Assembly: GCF_017303315.1 (NCBI RefSeq)
Contig: NZ_JAFKOI010000012.1
Location: 39,558 to 103,557 of the forward strand
Direction: 5' to 3'
Source: Bacillus sp. NTK071
GTDB lineage: Bacteria > Bacillota > Bacilli > Bacillales > Guptibacillaceae
Length of the DNA stretch: 64,000 bases
The first letter of the stretch is position 1, and each line of letters starts with the position of its first letter. The notes beneath the pieces are model-generated. The model made no database searches and was not told the origin of the DNA. It saw only the letters and a program-made list of their open reading frames with translations. The translations under genes were made by a program, and so were the position numbers. Shown one piece after another: positions 25,566 through 35,249 of the stretch.

Positions 25566-27404
25566 CTACTTCACAACCGGTACAACAATCGAAGAGGGGT
25601 ATTCTTTGTTGTTTAGTATGGTTGCAATTCCACCTAGCTGGTTCAGTTGTTGCGGTACTGGAGACATTGCGTGCGGGAAGTCACTTGGACCGATTGCGAC
25701 ACGCAGTTTGTGTCCTTCTTTAATAACAACATTGGTAGGGAAGATCTCTACGTTTAATTCCATCACTTCATTTGGTGTCACTTTTTTTACGGCATTTCTA
25801 GTGAACGGATGCCATGGTTGGATGTTTTCTTCATTTAGAAAACGGCTTTTCGTTTCATCGACCGCTCGGTGTGATGCAGCGAGCCAGCCGGCTGTTATTT
25901 CACTTGAGCTGCCATCAGGAGCGACGTCTGTCAAACGCACGGAAAGAACTAACTCTTTCGCTGTCGTACTAGCATAAACTTTCGCTGCGATTGGACCTGA
26001 GATATGCAAGTCGCTGTTTACTGGTGCAGTTGTATAGGTAAGTTCTGTTGTTTCTGTTAAACGATTATCTTTTGTACAAGGTAGCGCACTTGGAATGCCA
26101 GCTGTCCATTGATTTGTGCTACCCGAGCAAATCCCGTTTGCTGGCTGCTGAACCATCGTTGAGGAAGATTCGAGTGATGAAGGTGTATCCTTTGTAAGCA
26201 TCTTACCTGAACGAAGGTAGAACCTTTCTGCCGTCGCTTCTGAATGTGGCCAGTTAGGCTGAACTTGGAACTGATCTTCACCAAGCACATATTGCGTCAC
26301 ATCAGGAATTTGATTGATTTCTGTGCCATCACTACCCATTAAGTACGTGTCGAACCATTTTAAAGCGATTTGATCTAGCGTTGGAATATTATCAGCAGGC
26401 AGTCCACTGCCATAGTTTCCGTGCGTCCAGTTTCCCATTAAGAGTTTCGTCGTAACGCCATTAGCTTTTAGTTTCTCGTAAAGAAGTGGCGTACCTCTTT
26501 GGAAGAGATCATGTAGCCCACCTGTCAAAAAGGTTGGTACTTGAATTTGATCCGCAACGTAGATTGGCGAGCGTAGATGAGCAGCTGGACCATCATAAGC
26601 AAAGTCCCCACCAGTAATGGCTGAACTAAGCGTGCTCGTTGGATACCCGGTTGTTTGCCCTGCATGGTTAATGAGAACACTACTTGCCATAATCGGTTCT
26701 GACATCGTATACGTTGGTGGGAGGAGACCGCTACTTGTCACCAACCCTAACCAGAGCGGAATAAATCCTGTATTCACCATGCCACCGGACATCATAATGT
26801 CACGGTAGACGTCAGCCATTGGCACGACTGGGAAAATGGCTTCTAATCCTTCAGGCTGTTTAGCTGCAGTGAGTAGCTGATTGATTGCTCGATAAGATGA
26901 GCCGTACAGTCCAACTTTTCCATTACTCCACGGCTGTTTTGCCGACCATTCAACTACTTCTTTTCCATCACTCTGCTCAGCGATACCAAAAGAATCCCAC
27001 GCGCCTTGAGAGGAGCCTGTCCCACGTACGTCAACAACAACATGGGCATAGCCTCGTTTAATAAAATAGTCATTATGGTTTTCTTTATTATCCTGATTTT
27101 TATTGTAAGGTGTCTGCGTTAATATAACTGGAAATGGACCTGGTCCATCTGGTCGATGAACATCAGCGGCTAAAACGACGCCATCTTGCATCGTAATAAA
27201 AACATCTTTCTCTGTGATATAGGTTGAATAATCAGCAGGACGATCGTAAGCCTCCTCGTCCCATGCTTCTGCTGTTGCACTTGAGGTTGCTTTGGATTTG
27301 CTCTTCGTTTTTTCATTTGCTGAAGCATGCACAAGAGTTGGAGCTAGCACCATACCTAGCATAAGGAAAAAGAATACGCCATGCCGAACATGTTTCAAAG
27401 ACAT
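25566..27404 (-). CDS. secreted CocE/NonD (X-Pro dipeptidyl-peptidase S15-like) hydrolase
   Basis: 612 residues with a signal peptide (cleavage after VHASA, about residue 29) and a basic Ser/Lys linker. The alpha/beta-hydrolase core has DVFITMQDGVVLAADVHRPDGPGPFPVILTQTPY, VVVDVRGTGSSQGAWD, and the nucleophile elbow GLYGSSYRA (Ser about residue 167). The C-terminal beta-sandwich (ELVLSVRLTDVAPDGSS, HKLRVAIGPSDFP) is the S15/CocE C-terminal domain. It hydrolyses ester or amide bonds outside the cell; the substrate is unknown. The family elbow is normally GxSYxG and here the last Gly is Ala. AGGGAGG precedes ATG 27404. Confidence 0.88.
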   Translation of the reverse strand: MSLKHVRHGVFFFLMLGMVLAPTLVHASANEKTKSKSKATSSATAEAWDEEAYDRPADYSTYITEKDVFITMQDGVVLAADVHRPDGPGPFPVILTQTPYNKNQDNKENHNDYFIKRGYAHVVVDVRGTGSSQGAWDSFGIAEQSDGKEVVEWSAKQPWSNGKVGLYGSSYRAINQLLTAAKQPEGLEAIFPVVPMADVYRDIMMSGGMVNTGFIPLWLGLVTSSGLLPPTYTMSEPIMASSVLINHAGQTTGYPTSTLSSAITGGDFAYDGPAAHLRSPIYVADQIQVPTFLTGGLHDLFQRGTPLLYEKLKANGVTTKLLMGNWTHGNYGSGLPADNIPTLDQIALKWFDTYLMGSDGTEINQIPDVTQYVLGEDQFQVQPNWPHSEATAERFYLRSGKMLTKDTPSSLESSSTMVQQPANGICSGSTNQWTAGIPSALPCTKDNRLTETTELTYTTAPVNSDLHISGPIAAKVYASTTAKELVLSVRLTDVAPDGSSSEITAGWLAASHRAVDETKSRFLNEENIQPWHPFTRNAVKKVTPNEVMELNVEIFPTNVVIKEGHKLRVAIGPSDFPHAMSPVPQQLNQLGGIATILNNKEYPSSIVVPVVK

Positions 27405-27543
27405 CGTATTACCTCCCTATTTTTGTAAGCCTTTTCATTAATGATACTAAGCGTTAAAGCAGTAATAAATAGAGTGAAGTAACTAATGACTATACGCCAA
27501 AGGATGTAATTTGTAGAGAGGAGTAGTGCGTGATGGCTTTTGT

Positions 27544-27623
27544 AAATCAAAGAAGTGTCCGTCTGTGACGGACACTTCTTTGATTTTGTCTTTAAGGGGG
27601 GTCAGGCCCGAGCCTGACCCCCC
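27544..27623. repeat. composite repeat A+B
   Basis: Module A (27544-27586) is a perfect 20-bp inverted repeat with arms AAATCAAAGAAGTGTCCGTC. Then TTTGTCTTTAA and B (27596-27623), GGGGGGTCAGGC-ccga-GCCTGACCCCCC. It lies 24 bases beyond the stop of the M6 protease gene. Confidence 0.88.
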
Positions 27624-27647
27624 TCACTGAATGCTCTTTACTTTCTT

Positions 27648-30600
27648 TTACTTCATTTGCTCCTCCACTTCCTTACTAATTGCAGCTTCTCCACCAAGAA
27701 TGACGTAGGAATAGGGTTGATTATTTTGGATTAGATTACTTGTTTCTTCAGGAATGACATCTTTTTTAACTAGATACATTGGGGAGCTATTTTGTGCAGC
27801 CGCCACAGAACCTGTGAGAGCATCTGGATAATTAGCACCGCTCGCAACGTAGACAGTATCATAGTTTTTATATAAACCCTTCACTATGGCTGCAGCAGTA
27901 CCATACCTATTAGCACCCTCATATCTAGTCGGATTAGGTAGCTTTTTAAAGATATTATTTGAAACAACATTCGATCCTCCAACAACAATTGTTTTGCTTA
28001 TTCCTGTTAAAGCTTCGCGAGTTGTTGCAGGTAATTCATCTGATTTTGTTAATAAAATAGGATAACCATGCTGTGCAGCGTATGGCGCAATTGAAAGGGC
28101 ATCTGGGAAATTTAGTCCATAAGCAATAATTGCCTGTTTGTATGTTCCAAGTTTATCTGCAATTTTAGCAGCAGTTTCAAAACGATCTTTCCCGTCAATG
28201 CGTTGCACTACAAGACCCATTCTATCAAGTTGATCTTTAACTGATTTCGGTACTGCACTTGTTCCTCCAAGAATAATAGCTTTTTTTGCTCCTAATCTTT
28301 TAATTTCGTTAACACTCTCAAGTGATAGGTCCCTTTTACCTGAAAGCAGAATTGGTGCTTTTAACTTATATGCAAGAGGCGCACCTGCAAGAGCATCCGG
28401 AAAACCATGTCCCCTAGCAATCACAACAGTCTCAGCTGTTTTATATGTGTGCCGACTCACTTCCGCAGCTGTACCGAACCTGTCTTCCCCTTCAAGTCTC
28501 AAAATCACATCATGTTTAGTCTCAACTGTTAAAGTTGGCCCCTTCGCAATATTCCCTGTAGGATCAGCCGCTTCCACCCTAAAAGTGTAGGATGAATTCT
28601 CTTTAAGTCCAGTTACTACCATGCTGAGTACATCTCCACTTAAGGATTTAACTAGTTGATCTCCCTTATAGATCTTATACTGCGCAATACCTGATTCGTC
28701 CGTTGCAGATGTCCAGCTCAATTTTAGAGATTCTCTTCCTACTTCAGTGGCTTTAATCTCTGCGTTCATTGGCCATACTGGTTTCTTCGTATCGCGGTCT
28801 TCTTCCGTTTTGACCGATAATGATGGCCCATTCATCGTGGTATTTCCCTCAATATCAGCTGCTTCGATTTTAAATGTATAGGATGTATTTGGTGTAAGGT
28901 TGAATAATTCCGTACTTTCTACATCACCACTTACTGTTTTAATCAATTTACCTCCCTCATAAATTTCATACTGCGCAATACCTGATTCGTCCGTTGCAGA
29001 TGTCCAGCTCAATTTTAGAGATTCTTTTCCTACTTCAGTGGCTTTAATCTCTGCGTTCATTGGCCATACTGGTTCCTTCGTATCACGGTCTTCTTCCGTT
29101 TTGACCGTTAATGATGGCCCATTCGTCGTGGTGTTTCCCTCAACATCAGCTGCTTCGATTTTAAATGTATAGGATGTATTTGATGTAAGGTTGGATAATT
29201 CCGTACTTTCTACATCACCACTTACTGTCTCAATCAATTTTCCTCCCTCATAGATCTCATACTGCGCAATTCCTGATTCGTCTGTTGCAGGCGTCCAGCT
29301 TAATTTCAGAGATTCTTTTCCTACTTCAGTGGCTTTAATCTCTGCGTCAGCTGGCCAGTTAGGTTCCTTAATATCTTTATCATCCCCAAGGTTAATTGCT
29401 ACTCCCATCGTATCATTGCTATAATCCATTACTTCTATAGCTAATTTTGTAGTTAATCCATTATATAACTTAGTGTTTGGAGTTGTTTCGTTATTAAAAA
29501 ACATCTCATATCCTTTTCGATAATAATGATTATAGTCTACATAGTATTTTAGTGAGTCCAGATCGCTTCCATATTTTTCATTTGCTTCTTCAAGATCGAC
29601 TAGCTTATGGTTTTCATCATCGTTTCCGGCTCGGTTTTGATCCTCATCAATATGCCACAGTGCAATACCGCCAGACACCGTTCTGTTTTCAAGACCCCTA
29701 TCGTATCCCGAATACTGACGATTCTCCATTAAAAAGTATTCTGAAGGATCTGAAGTTTTTATTTGAACAATGTTATAGTTTCCATTCTTGATTGAATTTA
29801 AGTTTACTTTTTTGGAAGAATATACGACTTCAGGAGAGACAAATCCCAGCTTTATTTTAGACCATGGATCCAGGTGTGTTGGTGTCTGTCCATGATACTC
29901 TCCAGTTTGAAAAGCCCAAGAACCTGAGGCCATTATGCTATGAACATCAACACCAAGCGAAGATCCATCACGATCATATAAATCTGGTAAGCCGAGATCG
30001 TGTCCGAGTTCATGAGCAATAATGCCGATCGTTGCCATATGGTTTCCATGCTTTTCGCCAAATTGAGTGTAGCCACCATTGGCATAAATATTTCCCACAC
30101 TCACGCCATCCAAAGTTGGCGCTTCTGAGAACAAGCCATATTTGTGCCCCCATACTCTTGGGGAAGGGTCATTATAGCTACCTTCACCACCTGCAACAAT
30201 TGTGACAATATGGAGTTCATCCACACTTATGTAACCGTCCCCATTTTTATCAAACTGCCTATAGTTCACCATTCCATCTGATGCTATCAATGCATTTGCC
30301 ACAATTTGTCTGTATAGTTGAACTTCATTGTATTTATCAACAGGGTCTGGATGGTTATAATTCAATTGAACGGATACCACGCCATTATTTACACCACCAG
30401 TTTCTTCTGCTGGTGTAAACTGAAACTTACCTGCAGAATTCTCAGCATAAAACGTGTTTAACGAGTTACCCGTCTGACTAAAAATCTTAGTACTCCAATC
30501 ATTTTCGGTATACCTGGCTTTTGTATCCTTAAAATTGACCAAAAGGACAATGAGATCCTGTTTAGTAGAACTGTTAGATTTAAAATTAACTTCTTTCTGT

Positions 30601-30959
30601 TTTTGTTTTAAAAGTTTGTTATCTATCTTTGGTGGGATACTAACCACCTGGTCATTCAAAGCTGCATTCTTAGGAACAGAATCAATCCCTACTTTAGAAG
30701 TTGTTTTTGTAAGTTTAGATCCCTCAACTTTTGCAAAGTACCAGTAATCATCCTTACCTTGTAAAATAACATGTCCGTCTTCTGTCTCAACCCAGTGGCG
30801 AAATTCATCTCCGACTGCCTTAGAAAGGAATGTCGTCCCATCTGGCTGCTCCACTGTTCTAAATACATCGTTTGCCGGAGCAGCGAGTGCGCTGTTGTTC
30901 ATTATAATGAACAAACAAACAGAAAATAGAAATGTACCTACCGGTTTACCCATTCTCAT
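27648..30959 (-). CDS. M6 family metalloprotease with three FN3 domains and three CWB2 wall-binding repeats
   Basis: 1103 residues, in order: signal peptide (about 1-27, ending ALAA); propeptide-like region; M6 (immune inhibitor A-type) peptidase with zinc motif HELGHDLGLPDLYD at about 315-328 and a downstream MASGSW turn; a C-terminal peptidase extension; three fibronectin type III domains (about 523-811) that are near-identical at the DNA level; and three CWB2 (cell wall binding 2) repeats (about 815-1103) starting LEGEDRFGTAAEVS. It is predicted to be a secreted protease tethered noncovalently to wall polymers. GAGGGGGA precedes ATG 30959. The gene is followed by a composite terminator repeat. 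A second M6-FN3-CWB2 protein lies at 37290-40064. Confidence 0.93.
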   Translation of the reverse strand: MRMGKPVGTFLFSVCLFIIMNNSALAAPANDVFRTVEQPDGTTFLSKAVGDEFRHWVETEDGHVILQGKDDYWYFAKVEGSKLTKTTSKVGIDSVPKNAALNDQVVSIPPKIDNKLLKQKQKEVNFKSNSSTKQDLIVLLVNFKDTKARYTENDWSTKIFSQTGNSLNTFYAENSAGKFQFTPAEETGGVNNGVVSVQLNYNHPDPVDKYNEVQLYRQIVANALIASDGMVNYRQFDKNGDGYISVDELHIVTIVAGGEGSYNDPSPRVWGHKYGLFSEAPTLDGVSVGNIYANGGYTQFGEKHGNHMATIGIIAHELGHDLGLPDLYDRDGSSLGVDVHSIMASGSWAFQTGEYHGQTPTHLDPWSKIKLGFVSPEVVYSSKKVNLNSIKNGNYNIVQIKTSDPSEYFLMENRQYSGYDRGLENRTVSGGIALWHIDEDQNRAGNDDENHKLVDLEEANEKYGSDLDSLKYYVDYNHYYRKGYEMFFNNETTPNTKLYNGLTTKLAIEVMDYSNDTMGVAINLGDDKDIKEPNWPADAEIKATEVGKESLKLSWTPATDESGIAQYEIYEGGKLIETVSGDVESTELSNLTSNTSYTFKIEAADVEGNTTTNGPSLTVKTEEDRDTKEPVWPMNAEIKATEVGKESLKLSWTSATDESGIAQYEIYEGGKLIKTVSGDVESTELFNLTPNTSYTFKIEAADIEGNTTMNGPSLSVKTEEDRDTKKPVWPMNAEIKATEVGRESLKLSWTSATDESGIAQYKIYKGDQLVKSLSGDVLSMVVTGLKENSSYTFRVEAADPTGNIAKGPTLTVETKHDVILRLEGEDRFGTAAEVSRHTYKTAETVVIARGHGFPDALAGAPLAYKLKAPILLSGKRDLSLESVNEIKRLGAKKAIILGGTSAVPKSVKDQLDRMGLVVQRIDGKDRFETAAKIADKLGTYKQAIIAYGLNFPDALSIAPYAAQHGYPILLTKSDELPATTREALTGISKTIVVGGSNVVSNNIFKKLPNPTRYEGANRYGTAAAIVKGLYKNYDTVYVASGANYPDALTGSVAAAQNSSPMYLVKKDVIPEETSNLIQNNQPYSYVILGGEAAISKEVEEQMK
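28525..29392 (-). repeat. three tandem 291-bp repeats encoding FN3 domains
   Basis: The GGCCATACTGG-type marker recurs at 28771, 29062 and (diverged) 29353, a 291-base period. Units one and two of the reading order are nearly identical; the third, next to the CWB2 region, is more diverged. Unequal recombination within the gene is likely to change domain number. Confidence 0.85.
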
Positions 30960-31137
30960 ACTTTATCCCCCTCGTGCTTTAAAATGCTTATAACACCTTT
31001 GATAATAGCATGAAGGGAATAAATGGAATAGCTTTTTCGTTAAACAAAAAACGGGAAATAAGTTTAAATGACGACATTATCTGTTCTTTTAGTAGAACAA
31101 TGGTCAGACCCCTGTTTTCTAGTGTGTTGTATTTGAA

Positions 31138-31159
31138 GGGTCAGGCTCGAGCCTGACCC
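31138..31159. repeat. type-B palindrome, perfect 22-mer, behind dsdA
   Basis: GGGTCAGGCTC joined directly to GAGCCTGACCC, 12 bases beyond the dsdA stop. A decayed GGTCAGACCCCTG fragment at 31102-31114 suggests the remains of a second module. Confidence 0.8.
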
Positions 31160-31171
31160 CCCTCTCTTCTT

Positions 31172-32455
31172 TTAATGACTCCCTTTTAAATAATACTCGA
31201 TCCAAACTTCCTGCGGTACAAGCTTTCCTCCTGTCGCCCACACAAGATGGGTGCCTCCCTTGTTCTTCAAATGATCCTTCGTAACGACAGGTCCAATCAT
31301 TCCAGCAAGCGCAGACGGCTCAAGCTTAATCCGCTCGGTGTTATAGAGCCAGCGTAGCATGTCGTAGAGCCGTTGGTCGTCGACTGTGTAGACACCGTCG
31401 ATGATCGATTGAATCTCTCGCCCAACAAATCCAGATGGTCGTCCTACTGCTAATCCGTCTGCTGCTGTCATGTTATCAATGCCAAAGTCTTGGACTGAGA
31501 TCTTGTCATGTCCGCCCGTCATTAATCCAAGCAACATTGAAGGTGAATGCGTTGGCTCTGCCAAATAGCAATGAACGTGTTCCCCAAACACGTGATGCAG
31601 TCCAAAGGCAATTCCACCAGGTGCACCGCCTACTCCACAAGGTAGGTAAACGCTCAATGGATTCTCCGCATCGACCTTGATTTTCATCTCATCTAACTGC
31701 TTTTTAAGTCGAAGGGCCGCAACCGCATACCCCATAAAAAGGTCTTTCGAGTTCTCATCGTCAATAAAGTGACACGTGAGGCTTTTCTCACACTGCTGTC
31801 GTCCTTGTTCAACCGCAACGCTATAGTCTGCTTTATGCTCAACGACGTTTACTCCTTTTTTCCGTAAAAGATCCTTTTTCCACTGTTTGGCGTCGCACGA
31901 CATGTGCACCGTTACGTTAAAACCAAGCTTTGCTGACATGATGCCTATGCTCAGTCCAAGGTTACCAGTCGAACCAACTGTAATAGAGAAAGCTGAGAAT
32001 AACTCGGTGAACTTTTTATCTGCTAAGATCGCGTAGTCGTCGTCTTTTCTGAGTAATGCATGCCCGGTAGCAAGTTTTTCCGCATGTTTGATCACTTCGT
32101 AAATACCGCCACGTGCCTTAATACTCCCTGCAATTGGCAAGCGATCATCGCGTTTTAGTAGCAGCTGACCGTGAATTTTCGTATCGAAATCGTTCTCGAG
32201 CTTAGCTTTCATAGCACTAATTTCAGATAGAGGCGATTCGATGATGCCGTTCGTCTCCGGGAAAGCTTTCTTGAAGTATGGGGCGAAGCGTTTCATGCGT
32301 GCTTCGGCTTCAAGGATATCTTCGTATGAAAGCTCACTTTGTACCGGACTTCCTTTAGCAGGATTCTCCCAAACAACTTCCTTAAGTTTCACGAGATCAC
32401 CTATAAGAGGGTATTCTTGAATCCACTTTTCAAGCGATTGTCCTAATACGTTCAT
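31172..32455 (-). CDS. dsdA: D-serine dehydratase (D-serine ammonia-lyase)
   Basis: A 427-residue fold-type II PLP enzyme converting D-serine to pyruvate and ammonia in the cytosol. The PLP-lysine motif is [15 protein letters not shown] (Lys about residue 113). [15 protein letters not shown] binds the substrate carboxylate, and the glycine loop [12 protein letters not shown] binds the PLP phosphate. Length and order match DsdA. AAAGGAGTGAGG precedes ATG 32455. No dsdC regulator or transporter is adjacent. The location among wall hydrolases may reflect detoxification of D-amino acids released from the wall, but that is inference. Confidence 0.93.
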   Translation of the reverse strand: MNVLGQSLEKWIQEYPLIGDLVKLKEVVWENPAKGSPVQSELSYEDILEAEARMKRFAPYFKKAFPETNGIIESPLSEISAMKAKLENDFDTKIHGQLLLKRDDRLPIAGSIKARGGIYEVIKHAEKLATGHALLRKDDDYAILADKKFTELFSAFSITVGSTGNLGLSIGIMSAKLGFNVTVHMSCDAKQWKKDLLRKKGVNVVEHKADYSVAVEQGRQQCEKSLTCHFIDDENSKDLFMGYAVAALRLKKQLDEMKIKVDAENPLSVYLPCGVGGAPGGIAFGLHHVFGEHVHCYLAEPTHSPSMLLGLMTGGHDKISVQDFGIDNMTAADGLAVGRPSGFVGREIQSIIDGVYTVDDQRLYDMLRWLYNTERIKLEPSALAGMIGPVVTKDHLKNKGGTHLVWATGGKLVPQEVWIEYYLKGSH

Positions 32456-32480
32456 TTACCTCACTCCTTTCATGCTATAG

Positions 32481-32509
32481 AAAACCCTCTGAATCAAGTC
32501 CAGAGGGTT
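32481..32509 (-). terminator. intrinsic terminator of the transglycosylase-like gene
   Basis: AACCCTCTG and CAGAGGGTT form 9-bp arms; on the minus strand they are followed by TTCT. It lies 9 bases beyond the stop at 32518. Confidence 0.75.
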
Positions 32510-32517
32510 CGTTTTCT

Positions 32518-34320
32518 TTATTTTATCGTAAGCTTCGCAAGTCTGTCTTCTACGCTTACCACATCAGGGCCACCAAGAAGTACGAATTGTTCTGTTTGCA
32601 AATCATTGATCGTCGCTTCTATGGATGGTGAAAGTTGATCTTTTTTCGCTAGTAACAATGGTGAATCATTTTTCGCTGCTAGAACAGCACCCGTTAATGC
32701 ATCAGCAAAATTCAAGCCAGTAGCAACATAACCGGTGTGTGCTTCGTCATCGAAATAGCCGATGATTTCAGCAGCTGTCTCATAGCGATCGTCTCCAGCT
32801 AAGCGTTTGTGACCTGGTAATTGATCGTACACATTCTTTTGCACGACATTATCCCCGCCAACGACAATTGTTACTTTCGTGTCAGCTAACGCTTCTTTCG
32901 TGTAGTCAGGTAGCTTATTGTCTCTCGTAAGAAGAATCGGCATACCTTCCTTCGCTGCATATGGGGCAACAGCTAACGCATCTGGGAAGTTGTATCCGTA
33001 TGCTACCACCGCTTTATTGCTAGAAGAATCGAGTTTTTCTGCGATAAGCTTGGCGGTTTCAAAACGATCTTCTCCGCCAATTCGCTCTGTTTTGAGGCCC
33101 ATATTGCGGAGCTGATTTTCAACTGCAGGGTAAACCGCATTATCGCTACCAAGAATGATGACCTTCTTAGCACCAAGTCGCTTGATTTCATTGGCAGTTT
33201 CTTTTGTGAGTGTCTTATCATCCGTAAGTAGAATAGGAGCGTCCAACTGATAAGCAAGTGGCGCACCAGCTAGAGCGTCTGGGAATTCATAGCCACGACT
33301 AAGGACAACCGTGTCAGCGCCGTCCTGCCAGCCGTCTTTTGAGATTTCGATCGCTGTTTTGTAGCGGTTATCGCCTGAAAGACGTTCGGTTACAGGGATC
33401 ATGCTGCTTGAAGCGATATACCCTTTTCTACCATCATCCAGTTGCACGTGATAGCGAACCCATTGACGTCCTGGTGAATCGGCAGAAGTATCATAATAGA
33501 CCTCGCTGTCCAGTACAGTAGCTGTATGAGATTCCGTTAGTGTTATATGTTTTGTCGTACTAGGCGAATCTTTGAAGTATTTTCCTTTAACTGTGATCAC
33601 TTTATCACTTTTTTCATACAACGTTCTTGAGCGAGTTAGCTGTTCATCCACATTGTAGTTTAGCTTATTGAAAACAATTGGAGCATTACTAGTTTTATCG
33701 TAAGAGAAATCATCTCTTTCAAAAACGAGCGCCTCAATATTCACATCAAAGTTGTAGTCCTCAATCGTTTGATAGACGTGATCTTGATACGTATCTAGAT
33801 TCCTTGTCCCATCTTCTTCTTCTCTAAAATAAGGACTGTTTTCTGGCGCAGTTCCATTGTAAGCCATAATAGCGAAATACCAGCTTTCAAGGATATTGCG
33901 ATCATTCCGATTAATCGTCGGAATCTTTCCTTGAACACCAAGCTCCCATTTCTTGTTTAGAATATCTAGTCCAGCATCGATATTATACGAAATATCATTT
34001 TCAAGTTTCACGCGATCATAACAATTTTGCGTTTTACCATCCTCACAAATGTAATCCGTCACTTGCATAAGCCCAATACCGCCATCTTCACTGATAAGAG
34101 GATCGCCATCTTTCGTCCACTGCTGCCACTGACTATTCTCTTTAAATGCTACAGCTTTTGCAATCTCTGGCGGTATCTTGTGTTCGATTGCACTTTCTGT
34201 AAGTAATTTGTTAATGTCATTGTTTGTAATGGATTCATTTCCTTCTGCATTCGCAATCGAAGGCTGTACTAGTGCTAGAAAAAGAACCCCTATTAGTAAA
34301 CTACTAATTTTTTTCGCCAT
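32518..34320 (-). CDS. lytic transglycosylase-like protein with CWB2 repeats
   Basis: 600 residues. ATG 34320 is chosen (AGGGGGGA upstream) over the longer frame to 34356. Signal peptide about 1-25 (IANA). Residues about 30-160 form an SLT-like lysozyme fold: IPPEIAKAVAFKENSQWQQW has the catalytic Glu (KEN), and EDGGIGLMQVTDY is the G-[IL]-MQ motif. Residues about 235-310 look like an SH3b-type domain ending GRKGYIASSSM. Then come three CWB2 repeats from RLSGDNRYKTA (about 317) to the end. It is predicted to cleave peptidoglycan glycan strands at the wall. It stands alone between dsdA and the DUF2306 gene. Confidence 0.88.
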   Translation of the reverse strand: MAKKISSLLIGVLFLALVQPSIANAEGNESITNNDINKLLTESAIEHKIPPEIAKAVAFKENSQWQQWTKDGDPLISEDGGIGLMQVTDYICEDGKTQNCYDRVKLENDISYNIDAGLDILNKKWELGVQGKIPTINRNDRNILESWYFAIMAYNGTAPENSPYFREEEDGTRNLDTYQDHVYQTIEDYNFDVNIEALVFERDDFSYDKTSNAPIVFNKLNYNVDEQLTRSRTLYEKSDKVITVKGKYFKDSPSTTKHITLTESHTATVLDSEVYYDTSADSPGRQWVRYHVQLDDGRKGYIASSSMIPVTERLSGDNRYKTAIEISKDGWQDGADTVVLSRGYEFPDALAGAPLAYQLDAPILLTDDKTLTKETANEIKRLGAKKVIILGSDNAVYPAVENQLRNMGLKTERIGGEDRFETAKLIAEKLDSSSNKAVVAYGYNFPDALAVAPYAAKEGMPILLTRDNKLPDYTKEALADTKVTIVVGGDNVVQKNVYDQLPGHKRLAGDDRYETAAEIIGYFDDEAHTGYVATGLNFADALTGAVLAAKNDSPLLLAKKDQLSPSIEATINDLQTEQFVLLGGPDVVSVEDRLAKLTIK

Positions 34321-34419
34321 AATTTCCCCCCTTAAGGATTTACTACCATTTTCCAATTATTCGTCTTCTCTCATTCTAGCATCTGGTGGTTTTAATTCCA
34401 ATTTTTATCATATAAATAG

Positions 34420-35088
34420 TTATCTTGAACTACGGTACTTCCTACTAAAATAAAAGATCAGTGGCACCAGGACAATCGTAGGCAAAATCCATAAATAAAT
34501 ACTACGAAACCCTCCACCTAGTAAACGAGGTGCACCGAATACGGTGAATGCAGTCACCGTCGAGATCGAGCAAGCAATCATCCCTTGAATATGCTCGAGT
34601 AGCCAGCTGTTTCTGACAGGCATTGGACGGAGCCAGTAAGCTAATTGACCAATACCTAGAAAGATTCCTAGAAAAGGAAAGAATGAGATGAGCGTATTGC
34701 CAGAACTGAAACCGTAGATTGAACAGGCAAGTCCTGATAGGAACAATAGACTTGAGAAAGCAAGGTCACCAGGATGGCGGTGTTGATTTGCTTTCTTCTT
34801 GAATCGTAGAACGCGTAGCCCGTAATAGGCTGTAGATGAACTTAGTACAGCAATAAATAAGAGGAAGATAGAGAATGAAAAGCGCTCAGGTGATGTATCT
34901 GGTTGAATGAAGATTCGAATGAACGCCATGCCGGCTGCCGTGATGCTAACGATCCCCATCATCACAACAAAGAACCACCCGATGCGAATGTGCCACTTGC
35001 CACCTTTCTTTAGGACAAGTGGTAGCCAGAATGACAGTAGGGCGCTAAACCCTGCGGTTATGTGAAGAATTAAGAACAGATTGAACAT
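34420..35088 (-). CDS. DUF2306-like integral membrane protein
   Basis: 222 residues with about seven hydrophobic segments: MFNLFLILHITAGFSALLSFWLP at the start with a His in the first helix, KWHIRIGWFFVVMMGIVSITAA, HPGDLAFSSLLFLSGLACSIYG, and a basic C-terminus (YFSRKYRSSR). The spaced His residues (LHITAG, HIRIGW) fit the predicted membrane proteins of the DUF2306 type, whose function is unknown. AAAGGGGG precedes ATG 35088. Monocistronic. Confidence 0.6.
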   Translation of the reverse strand: MFNLFLILHITAGFSALLSFWLPLVLKKGGKWHIRIGWFFVVMMGIVSITAAGMAFIRIFIQPDTSPERFSFSIFLLFIAVLSSSTAYYGLRVLRFKKKANQHRHPGDLAFSSLLFLSGLACSIYGFSSGNTLISFFPFLGIFLGIGQLAYWLRPMPVRNSWLLEHIQGMIACSISTVTAFTVFGAPRLLGGGFRSIYLWILPTIVLVPLIFYFSRKYRSSR

Positions 35089-35110
35089 GATGTATTCCCC
35101 CTTTAGTGAG

Positions 35111-35236
35111 GGGGGTCAGAGAGGTACCTGACCCCCACTGCGTTAATGCACTAAACCAACACAAAAAAATGTCCGTCTGAGACGGACATTTACGTGGTTT
35201 TGTCTTTGAAGGGGGTCAGGCACGTGCCTGACCCCC
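35111..35236. repeat. repeat doublet B-spacer-A-B
   Basis: B1 (35111-35136) is GGGGGTCAG/CTGACCCCC with an 8-base loop. A short 30-base spacer follows. A (35167-35191) is AAATGTCCGTCT-g-AGACGGACATTT. After TTTTGTCTTTGAA comes B2 (35211-35236), a perfect 26-base palindrome with centre GGCACGTGCC. It ends 14 bases before the stop of the NlpC/P60 gene. Confidence 0.87.
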
Positions 35237-35249
35237 CCATTAAGTTAAA

